A DNA stretch of 64,000 bases, from contig NZ_BDAC01000020.1 of the NCBI RefSeq assembly GCF_002091635.1, positions 1 through 64,000 on the forward strand. The letters are read 5' to 3'. Numbering within the stretch: position 1 is the first letter of the stretch; the number at the start of each line of letters is the position of its first letter. Source of the DNA: Pseudomonas indica NBRC 103045 (GTDB lineage: Bacteria; Pseudomonadota; Gammaproteobacteria; Pseudomonadales; Pseudomonadaceae). The notes below the pieces were generated by a model. The model saw only the letters and a program-made list of their open reading frames with translations, was not told the origin of the DNA and ran no database searches. A program made the translations under genes and the position numbers. Shown here piece after piece: positions 1 to 6,635 of this stretch.

Positions 1-63
1 ACTTTTATTCTGCTCATTCACCATGGTTTGGTTGGCAGTGCTAGCAGTAGAGTTGATAGCCAT
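1..63 (-). CDS. HrpA-like T3SS pilin, copy 1 (3' part outside window)
   Basis: Only the first 21 codons are in the window. They are identical to the start of the intact small gene at 392-610 (MAINSTASTANQ...), and the roughly 15 bases before the ATG, with a GGAG ribosome site, are also the same. This is therefore a second tandem copy of the pilin-like gene, running out of the window to the left. A hrp-box-like promoter lies at 114-141. The family assignment rests on copy 2; whether this copy is intact cannot be seen. Confidence 0.7.
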   Translation of the reverse strand, partial: MAINSTASTANQTMVNEQNKS

Positions 64-113
64 GATTCGTCTCCGATGGTCAAAATTATGACATCTCGTT
101 TGATGTCAGTTAT

Positions 114-141
114 TGAGTGGCGAACCCGCTCAATCAGTTCC
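114..141 (-). promoter_or_regulatory. hrp box (HrpL-type promoter) of pilin copy 1
   Basis: Read on the minus strand the site is GGAACT, 15 bases, CCACTCA. This is one base from the HrpL (ECF sigma) consensus GGAACC-N15/16-CCACnnA known from Pseudomonas syringae. It sits about 50 bases upstream of the truncated pilin start and repeats the arrangement of the perfect box at 662-689. Confidence 0.7.
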
Positions 142-352
142 ACCCTCAGTGAAGAAATTTGCTGCGAAAACCAGGGCCAGAAAAAACAAAAAGCCACATG
201 CCATTACCTCAAGAAAAAGGGAATGCGCAGCAGCATCAAGGAATATTCAGAAAATCAGCATTGCTGATTTTAGACAATGCAACTCCCGCAACCTTCACGG
301 CATGGGCAGGATTGCTCAGGGTTGTTTGGCTACAAGCCGCGATTAACCATAT

Positions 353-378
353 TGCACCCCGCCCATCGGCGGGGTGCA
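353..378 (-). terminator. Hairpin after hrpA-like copy 2
   Basis: A perfect 11-bp stem (TGCACCCCGCC / GGCGGGGTGCA, 4-base loop) begins 14 bases beyond the stop of the 392-610 gene. No T-run follows, so it may be a 3' stabilising hairpin or an attenuator between the two pilin copies rather than a classic intrinsic terminator. Confidence 0.6.
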
Positions 379-391
379 CAAGCATGACCGG

Positions 392-610
392 TCAGTACTG
401 AACACCTTTGGCGCCGTTGATCTGGGAGTTCAACGCCGTCTTGGTGTTCTCGGAAGCGACGGAGGCCATCGCACTCTTGTTCTGCGCATCCTGGGATTCA
501 CGGGTGAACTGGCCCATGTCCTTGAAATTCTGGGTCATGTTTTCCAGACTTTTATTCTGCTCATTCACCATGGTTTGGTTGGCAGTGCTAGCAGTAGAGT
601 TGATAGCCAT
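392..610 (-). CDS. HrpA-like T3SS pilus protein, copy 2
   Basis: The product is 72 residues with no signal peptide, rich in Asn, Gln, Ser and Thr, and predicted helical, as expected for a T3SS filament subunit. It ends GAKGVQY, which resembles the NAKGISY end I recall for P. syringae HrpA, although that protein is longer (about 110 residues). The gene lies directly downstream of an hrpS-type regulator and behind a perfect hrp box, the gene order of P. syringae hrp clusters (hrpRS, then hrpA). The ribosome site is GGAG, 6 bases before the ATG. Assignment rests mainly on context and the C-terminal motif; another small T3SS substrate is possible. Confidence 0.7.
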   Translation of the reverse strand: MAINSTASTANQTMVNEQNKSLENMTQNFKDMGQFTRESQDAQNKSAMASVASENTKTALNSQINGAKGVQY

Positions 611-661
611 GATTCGTCTCCGATTATTGAGGAATTAAACATCATGTTGATGTTCGATTAA

Positions 662-689
662 TGAGTGGAAGCTACTGCAAAAAGGTTCC
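662..689 (-). promoter_or_regulatory. Perfect hrp box before hrpA-like copy 2
   Basis: On the minus strand the site reads GGAACC, exactly 15 bases, CCACTCA, a full match to the HrpL-dependent hrp box. It overlaps the last codons of the hrpS-type gene and lies about 50 bases before the pilin ATG. It implies that an hrpL sigma gene exists elsewhere in this genome, probably beyond the left edge. Confidence 0.88.
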
Positions 690-1667
690 TTCCCCTCCCT
701 GGATATTCAACACTTTCATGCGGTGATACAGCGTCCGCTTGGGAATACCCAGCTCGCAAACCATGGAATCGATGCACTTGGCGTGACGGTGCATACAATC
801 CTGAATCAGAATCTTCTCGATATGGCGCAATTGGTCCTTGAGCAACATCCGTCCATCCCTGCCGCCCTGTCCGCCTCCCAAGGGAGGCAGGCCGAGCACG
901 AAGCGTTCGGCGGCAGCGCGCAGCTCGCGGACGTTACCCGGCCAGCGATAGCTGAGCAGTTCCCCCATGCAGCCCGGATCGGCTTCGGGTGCGACCATTT
1001 TCATCCGCTTGGCCGCATCCTGGACAAACTGGCGGAACAAGGGAGCGATCAATTGCGGGCGGGAGCGCAGTGAGGGCAACTCCATCTTCACCACGTTCAG
1101 GCGGAAGAACAGATCGCGCCGGAATTTCCCCTGCTCGACCAATTGTTCCAACGGCGTCTGACAGGCCGCGATGATGCGCAAATCCAGCGGCAGGAACTCG
1201 GTCGAACCAAGCCGTTCGACGCCCCGCCCTTCGAGGACACGCAGGAGTTTCGCCTGCAGAGACAACGGCATGCTGTCGATCTCGTCGAGATACAGGGTGC
1301 CCTTGTCGGCCGCCTCGATGTAGCCAGCCCGGGCCCGGGTAGCGCTGGTGTAGGCGCCCGGCATGACGCCGAACAGTTCGCTTTCCGCCAGCGACTCGGG
1401 TACTGCCGCGCAGTTGACGGCGACCAACCGCCCTTTGCAACCCGACAATTCGTGGATGCGGCGGGCCAGCGTGTCCTTGCCGGTACCGGTCTCGCCGACC
1501 AGAACCATATCGATTCTCAACGGGGCTGCTGTTCGAATGAACGGCTCCAGTGACCCGAACAAATCCAATCCCTCTGGCTGGCCTTTGGGCAACTGACCAG
1601 TCGAGCACGGTTGGCTGCGTTCCAGAAAGCCAGAGGCAACTGTCGCTCCTTTCATCCCGTCACTCAT
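672..1667 (-). CDS. hrpS: HrpS-type sigma-54 enhancer-binding protein
   Basis: This 331-residue AAA+ activator has no receiver domain, like HrpR/HrpS, which activate the hrpL promoter with sigma-54. Walker A (GETGTGKD, about 58-65), Walker B (GTLYLDEID, about 123-131) and a C-terminal helix-turn-helix (PKRTLYHRMK) are present. The sigma-54 contact loop, GAFTGA in the family and GAYTGA in HrpS as I recall it, reads GAYTSA at about 104-109. The ATG at 1667 is preferred because GGAG lies 5 bases before it; a longer form starts at 1682. No second hrpR-like gene is visible upstream, so the protein may act as a homohexamer, as in Erwinia-type systems. Confidence 0.85.
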   Translation of the reverse strand: MSDGMKGATVASGFLERSQPCSTGQLPKGQPEGLDLFGSLEPFIRTAAPLRIDMVLVGETGTGKDTLARRIHELSGCKGRLVAVNCAAVPESLAESELFGVMPGAYTSATRARAGYIEAADKGTLYLDEIDSMPLSLQAKLLRVLEGRGVERLGSTEFLPLDLRIIAACQTPLEQLVEQGKFRRDLFFRLNVVKMELPSLRSRPQLIAPLFRQFVQDAAKRMKMVAPEADPGCMGELLSYRWPGNVRELRAAAERFVLGLPPLGGGQGGRDGRMLLKDQLRHIEKILIQDCMHRHAKCIDSMVCELGIPKRTLYHRMKVLNIQGGEGTFLQ

Positions 1668-2199
1668 ATGCACTCCTGCCATCGCAAAACACGGTGTTTG
1701 TAATTGGACTGAAACAACTTGCTACGTGTTTTATCACGCTGCTGGAGCCATAACTTTCCGTCAACTGGATCGTTCAAGAAGCGGAAACATGTCACGTGAA
1801 GGCTTTATTTTGTGAAATTTGTTGCACTTGTTGAGCGCACGAATGTGACACTAAGTGGCCATCTGCGGCATAAGGAACAAGATGTAAATTTTCCGCTACG
1901 TACAAGTAAGAAAAACCAGACTTTCCTTACTTGCAACTCATCCGCCCCCGATAAGACCAGACAAAAATAATGGGAAATACAAATAGCCAATTAGACATTG
2001 GTATATATCCAATTGGTTATCTTGATAATAAAAAAACATCCGACCGCGGAACTATGCACACTCACGAATTGACCAACGCATCTCACGATGCTCATAAGCA
2101 GACTTCTGCCGGATGAGGCAATCACAAACGGTCAGATCGGGGAGGCAGGCCGAAGGAATGAGGAGAGGCGCAGCGGCAGATGAGACGGATGTCTCGGGA
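1668..2199. other. Non-coding, AT-rich gap upstream of hrpS
   Basis: I see no convincing gene in this stretch; its short reading frames have no ribosome site or recognisable product. It holds the dyad AAACAC-G-GTGTTT (1687-1699) just before hrpS and an inverted repeat CAAGTAAG/CTTACTTG (1903-1910, 1926-1933). A strongly AT-rich segment follows at about 1975-2040. The hrpS promoter is presumably here, but I could not find a clear -24/-12 element. Confidence 0.5.
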
Positions 2200-2220
2200 A
2201 GGAGGCGGGACCCGCCTCCT
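2200..2220 (-). terminator. Hairpin after the polyamine-binding protein gene
   Basis: A perfect inverted repeat (AGGAGGCGGG / CCCGCCTCCT) lies 12 bases past the stop of the 2233-3324 gene. No long T-run follows. Confidence 0.6.
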
Positions 2221-2232
2221 GACGGTGGTGAT

Positions 2233-3324
2233 TCAGTCCTGGAAATGTTCCAGTTCGTGGGGCCCAATAGGGGGCAGTCCATCCCGGAAGTGCTCCCAAA
2301 CCTTGTCGCGGTAGCCGGCTACCTTCTCCGGCAATGGGTCCAGCATGGAGAGTCGGCGCCTGGTGCTCCGGTCCGGATACAAGCCGGGCTGTGCCCGTAG
2401 TGCCTCATCGATGAACTCTCTGGAAGAGGCATTGCCGTTGGGATAGAAGGTCTCCGTAGTGATCAGCGCGGCGACCTTGGGCTCCAGGATGTAGTTGATG
2501 AACTGATGGGCCAAGGCCGAACGACCACCCGCCGGTATCACCATGCTGTCGATGAACGAGAACGAGCCCTCTTCGGGAATCATGAACACCACGGGCTGCC
2601 CGGCGTCTGCCGCGGCCAGCGCATCGCCCACCCAAGCCATGGCGACACAGATCTCCCCCGATTTCAGATCTTCGATGTAGCGTTCGCTGTCGACATAACG
2701 CAGGTTGGGACGCAGTAGGCCGAGTATCTCGGCGGCGCGCCCCAGTTGATGAGCGCCGCTGCGCGAAAGTGTCCGGCCGCGGTAGCTCATCAGGATCGAC
2801 AGCGTTTCGTCGGGAGCATCGAGCACACTCATGCCGCATGTGCTCAACCGGTCGCTCTGCTCCGGGTCGAACAACAGGCTCCAACTGTTCGGCAGCGGCC
2901 CGCCGAATGCCTGCTCCGCTCTCGGCGTATTGATGGCCAGTCCCGCGGCCCCCCATAGATAGGGCACCGCATAACGGTTACCGGAATCGTAGGCAGCCAG
3001 CTTCTGTTGCAGCGTCCGATCGAGGTGCACGGCATTTGGCAAAAGCGTTTCATCGAGACGCTGCAGGCGTCCAGCCCCGATCAGGCCGGGCAATGAGTCA
3101 TGGGAAGGCACCGCTACATCTATCGGCTCCCCGCTTTCGAGCAGCCTCTCCAGCTCTTCCGTCGAATCGTAGGTATGGTAGTCGACATGAACGCCCGTCA
3201 GCCGTTCGAAATCTTCCAGTACCTGGGGAGCGATGTAATCGTTCCAGTTATAGACATGCACGACCTCAGCCTGTGCAAACAACGGACTTGAACCAACCAA
3301 CAGACCGAACAATAAACGACGCAT
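2233..3324 (-). CDS. Periplasmic spermidine/putrescine-type ABC substrate-binding protein
   Basis: The protein has 363 residues from the ATG at 3324, with a Sec signal peptide (MRRLLFGLLVGSSPLFAQA) and then the PotF/SpuD-type opening VVHVYNWNDYIAPQVLEDFE. Later PotD/PotF-like stretches (DVAVPSHDSLPGLI, AMAWVGDA, MVIPAGG) cover the rest of the fold at normal length. Such proteins bind polyamines in the periplasm for an ABC importer. No PotABC-type permease or ATPase gene lies nearby, so it is an orphan that either serves a distant transporter or acts as a sensor. A GTG at 3339 would add five residues. Ligand specificity cannot be read from the sequence. Confidence 0.85.
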   Translation of the reverse strand: MRRLLFGLLVGSSPLFAQAEVVHVYNWNDYIAPQVLEDFERLTGVHVDYHTYDSTEELERLLESGEPIDVAVPSHDSLPGLIGAGRLQRLDETLLPNAVHLDRTLQQKLAAYDSGNRYAVPYLWGAAGLAINTPRAEQAFGGPLPNSWSLLFDPEQSDRLSTCGMSVLDAPDETLSILMSYRGRTLSRSGAHQLGRAAEILGLLRPNLRYVDSERYIEDLKSGEICVAMAWVGDALAAADAGQPVVFMIPEEGSFSFIDSMVIPAGGRSALAHQFINYILEPKVAALITTETFYPNGNASSREFIDEALRAQPGLYPDRSTRRRLSMLDPLPEKVAGYRDKVWEHFRDGLPPIGPHELEHFQD

Positions 3325-3916
3325 CCAGGACACCCACACATTAGTTACAGCTTCATGAAGCGGGACGGCAGACTATTCGGAAGGGCATATAGCCACAATC
3401 GGGATAATCTGAATTAGCCGTAAGCGTGGATGACCCCACCATAAGAAACCCCTCATGGTGCGCTTCGTCAGGACATTATCGACTTCACCCCTTCTCCTTT
3501 CGAAGGATATGAGTCCGACGATAAAAATAAGAATATCCCTACCTTTACCAAGCCAATCCCCAGACTGGCTTACTGAATACCTCAAACTTGAACACTCGCC
3601 TTGTTAAGGCTGGTGAGGCTGAATTGGAAAACAACAGGAAAGATGAATGAACCGCTCGTCCGAATAGGCAAATGAATTTGCGACTGATATCGCAAGGCGG
3701 CGCCTAACCACCGATTACCTCATATATGTGGCAGAGAACTTTTCCGTATTACAACAATGCGTGCGGTGTACCACAGCAGATTGAAAACCTCGCTTGTTAA
3801 GGTCCGCCCCGCAAAATTCCGCGCTGCTCTTCTCCAGCGCCAGCGGGTCGCAGCTACGTCATCTGGCATGGACGAACAACAGCTCTCCATCGGGAAATTC
3901 AAAGGAGCTTTACCAC
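3325..3916. other. Non-coding gap, divergent promoters
   Basis: This AT-richer space lies between the divergent binding-protein and glucanase genes and should hold both promoters. The motif CTTGTTAAGG occurs twice on the plus strand (3600-3609 and 3793-3802). I see no gene; the open frame ahead of the glucanase (from 3794) lacks a ribosome site. Confidence 0.5.
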
Positions 3917-5794
3917 ATGAATCCCATCACCTTGCCAATCGGCTCCAGGCTGGCGCAATGGTCGCTCGCCGGCCTGGCCGGTCTCTATGCCATGAGCAGC
4001 CTTGCGGGCCCGATCGCCTCCGGCGAATACATGATCAAGTCGGTCCAGAGCAACAAATGCATCGACGTCGCCGGCGAACACAACGGCGCCAACGTCCAGC
4101 AGTACAACTGCTGGTCCGGAGCGAACAACCAACGTTTCCTGGTCACCGACCTGGGCAACGACGCCTATAGCATCCAGCCCCGCCACACCATGATGTCGCT
4201 GAGCGCTGCCGGTGCCGGCACGGTCAAGGGCACCAACCTGGAACAGGCATCCTGGTCCGGCGCTGCGCACCAGCAGTGGGAAGTCCGTTCTGTCAGCGGC
4301 GGCCATGAAATCCGCCCGCGACATGCCACGGGGCTCTGCGTGGACGTTGCCGGCGCCAGCATGAATGACGGGGCCAACCTGCTCCTCTGGACCTGCCACG
4401 GCGGCAATAACCAGAAGTGGGTCTTCACCCGCATGGATGACGGCGCCTCCACTGGCGGCACGGCGACCGGAGAAGGCCAGACGACCACGGTCAATGGCAT
4501 CAGCTTCGCCAGCAAATCCACAGGCGGCGCCGGTGCGGAAGATAGCTGGAACATCTGGTCGGATGGCTACATCGAGCAGAGCTTCGCCTTCAGTAACCCC
4601 AGCAGCCTGAGCGTCATGGCCAGAGGTGAAGTGGCCGGCGGCGTCTGGCCGGCCATGACCGTCAGCGTCGGCGGCACCCAGGTAGCCAGCTTCACGGTCA
4701 ACAGCAGCGAGTGGAAGAGCTACAACTTCGACGTCACCGGCAAGACCGGCAGCCAGGCGGTACGCGTCGCCTTTACCAATGACGCGATCGTCAATGGCGA
4801 AGACCGCAACCTGCTGGTCAAGTCAGTGAGCGTCACCACGTCGGGCGACACCGGAAGCGATGAAACCACCGAGACCACTACTCCGACCGCCAATGCACTG
4901 GTCGCCCAGAATGGCCAACTGCGGGTCAGCGGCGTCAATCTGGTCAACGCTGCCGGGCAACCGATCCAGTTGGCCGGCATGAGTTCCCATGGTCTGCAGT
5001 GGTTCGGTCATCTGATGAACGCCAGCAGCATCAAGTGGCTGCGCGACGACTGGAAAGCCAACGTCGTCCGGGCGGCGATGTACACCGCCGATGGCGGCTA
5101 CATTTCCAACCCGTCGGTGAAGGACAAAGTGGTCGAAATCGTCGACGCGGCCATCCAGAACGACATGTACGTGATCATCGACTGGCACATCCTCAACGAC
5201 AACGATCCCAACATCTACAAGACCCAGGCGATCGAGTTCTTCCGCGAAATGGCCACCCGCTATGGAAATCGTCCGAACGTGATCTATGAGATCGCCAACG
5301 AACCCAACGGCTACGCCAACTGGAACGACCATATCCGCCCCTATGCCGTGGACGTGATCAACGCGATCCGTCAGATCGATCCGGACAATGTGGTCCTGGT
5401 CGGCACCGGAACCTGGAGCCAGGATATCCATCAGGCGGCCGACAATCCGTTGAAGGACCCGAACGTCATGTACACGCTGCACTTCTATGCCGGCACGCAC
5501 GGCCAGGAACTGCGTGACCGCATCGACTATGCCCGCAACAAAGGGGCCGCCATCCTCGTCAGCGAATGGGGCACCTCCCAGGCCAGCGGTGGCGGCGGCG
5601 TCTATGCCAACGAAACCCGTACCTGGATCAACTTCCTCAATCAGCGTGCCATCAGCTGGGTCAACTGGAACCTTTCCGACAAAGGTGAAAGCTCCGCAGC
5701 CCTGGCACCTGGCGCCAGCGCCACTGGCGGCTGGACGAGCCAGCAGCTCAGCGACTCGGGCCGCCTGGTTCGTGAACTGATGCGTAATCGCTAA
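3917..5794 (+). CDS. Secreted GH5 endoglucanase with ricin lectin and xylan-binding-like modules
   Basis: The 625-residue product starts at the ATG behind AAAGGAG (3901-3907). After a signal peptide ending near SSLAGP there is a ricin-type beta-trefoil (about 30-165, with QxW-type NNQRF, HQQW and NNQKW motifs). A CBM36/CBM60-like calcium-dependent carbohydrate-binding module follows (about 185-310), then a Thr-rich linker and a C-terminal GH5 barrel (about 330-625). The GH5 acid/base Glu is in YEIANEPNG and the nucleophile Glu in [10 protein letters not shown]5 enzymes of this type cut beta-1,4-glucans such as cellulose. It stands alone, and a hairpin follows it. The module order suggests plant cell-wall degradation, matching the Hrp-type T3SS nearby. 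Confidence 0.9.
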   Translation: MNPITLPIGSRLAQWSLAGLAGLYAMSSLAGPIASGEYMIKSVQSNKCIDVAGEHNGANVQQYNCWSGANNQRFLVTDLGNDAYSIQPRHTMMSLSAAGAGTVKGTNLEQASWSGAAHQQWEVRSVSGGHEIRPRHATGLCVDVAGASMNDGANLLLWTCHGGNNQKWVFTRMDDGASTGGTATGEGQTTTVNGISFASKSTGGAGAEDSWNIWSDGYIEQSFAFSNPSSLSVMARGEVAGGVWPAMTVSVGGTQVASFTVNSSEWKSYNFDVTGKTGSQAVRVAFTNDAIVNGEDRNLLVKSVSVTTSGDTGSDETTETTTPTANALVAQNGQLRVSGVNLVNAAGQPIQLAGMSSHGLQWFGHLMNASSIKWLRDDWKANVVRAAMYTADGGYISNPSVKDKVVEIVDAAIQNDMYVIIDWHILNDNDPNIYKTQAIEFFREMATRYGNRPNVIYEIANEPNGYANWNDHIRPYAVDVINAIRQIDPDNVVLVGTGTWSQDIHQAADNPLKDPNVMYTLHFYAGTHGQELRDRIDYARNKGAAILVSEWGTSQASGGGGVYANETRTWINFLNQRAISWVNWNLSDKGESSAALAPGASATGGWTSQQLSDSGRLVRELMRNR

Positions 5795-5801
5795 ATGAGT
5801 G

Positions 5802-5833
5802 AGCCCCCTGCTCCGTCACGCAGACAGGGGGCT
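5802..5833. terminator. Shared hairpin between convergent genes
   Basis: AGCCCCCTG (5802-5810) pairs with CAGGGGGCT (5825-5833) just past the glucanase stop. It lies between two converging genes and can end transcription in both directions. Confidence 0.65.
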
Positions 5834-5855
5834 ATCTCACGAAAGGACTGCTCGT

Positions 5856-6614
5856 TCAGCGAACGACGCCCTGATCCATCAACTTGAGGAACTTGGGAGA
5901 GAACTGGTTTCGATCGATAACCAGGTTGGGGTCCGAAGAACGTGCGTTCGCCAGGCTGCTACGTACATCGGACAGGCTCTTTCCATTAGCCTCCCCGCCC
6001 AGGACATACAGGGTGTACTGGCTGGCTGCGCGATAGATCCAGGCTTGGCCACGGGAAGCCGGATCACCCAGCGTCATGGGGTCGAAATGAGCGACCTGTT
6101 CGTAAGAGCCATTGAAGAATGCATTGACGACTTCACGCAAAGCCGCGTCGTTCGTGTTGCCGTTGTCGGCGACACTCGCGCCAGGAACAGGCAGCTCCTT
6201 TCCGGCCTGAACCAATCGGGTCTCGCAATCCGCCTTGCCGCTGGCCATGTTCTCTGCGTTTTCGCCGGACAACACCTGGAAACGCGCCTCATCCGCCCAA
6301 CTACTCAAGGCCTCTTCGCAGTTCCCCAACCGATAGTGCGCCAGCCCGAGGTAGTAATGCGGCGTATAGGAAGCGAAGCGCATGCCGTACAGGCGAATGC
6401 GGGGTAACGAAGCCGGTACTTCGCTGATCACTTCTTTCAGTAGCGGGATCGCCTTTTCATAGTTCTCCCGCTCGATCTGCAGAATGGCAGTGTCGTAGTC
6501 CTTTCCCAACGAAGCCCACACAGGGCTCGTGGCCGTCAGGGCCAGCAGAAACAACCATCGACGCCCGGCGTGCGGAGCACAGACAACAGCTCTCCTTCTC
6601 GCTCGTACAGTCAT
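5856..6614 (-). CDS. Exported TPR-like repeat protein, last gene of the eight-gene cluster
   Basis: The product has 252 residues, with a basic N-terminus and hydrophobic segment (WLFLLALTATSPVWA) acting as signal peptide. TPR-like helical pairs follow (YEKAIPLLKEVISEVP; HYYLGLAHYRLGNCEEALSSWADEARF), then a helical C-terminal half with no family I recognise. It starts 21 bases after the pseudokinase gene and is probably translated from the same message, with GGAG upstream. A periplasmic partner for the kinase-like membrane protein or the barrels is a reasonable inference; no catalytic residues are evident. Confidence 0.7.
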   Translation of the reverse strand: MTVRARRRAVVCAPHAGRRWLFLLALTATSPVWASLGKDYDTAILQIERENYEKAIPLLKEVISEVPASLPRIRLYGMRFASYTPHYYLGLAHYRLGNCEEALSSWADEARFQVLSGENAENMASGKADCETRLVQAGKELPVPGASVADNGNTNDAALREVVNAFFNGSYEQVAHFDPMTLGDPASRGQAWIYRAASQYTLYVLGGEANGKSLSDVRSSLANARSSDPNLVIDRNQFSPKFLKLMDQGVVR

Positions 6615-6635
6615 GCCAAACTCATCTCCAAACCG

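Noticed and set aside
1683-1760. Sigma-54 promoter before hrpS
   Set aside because: No convincing GG-N10-GC pair with the usual flanks was found; TGGCTCC alone is too weak.
1805-1990. 61-residue minus-strand frame in the gap upstream of hrpS
   Set aside because: No ribosome site, no family resemblance and very AT-rich; treated as non-coding.
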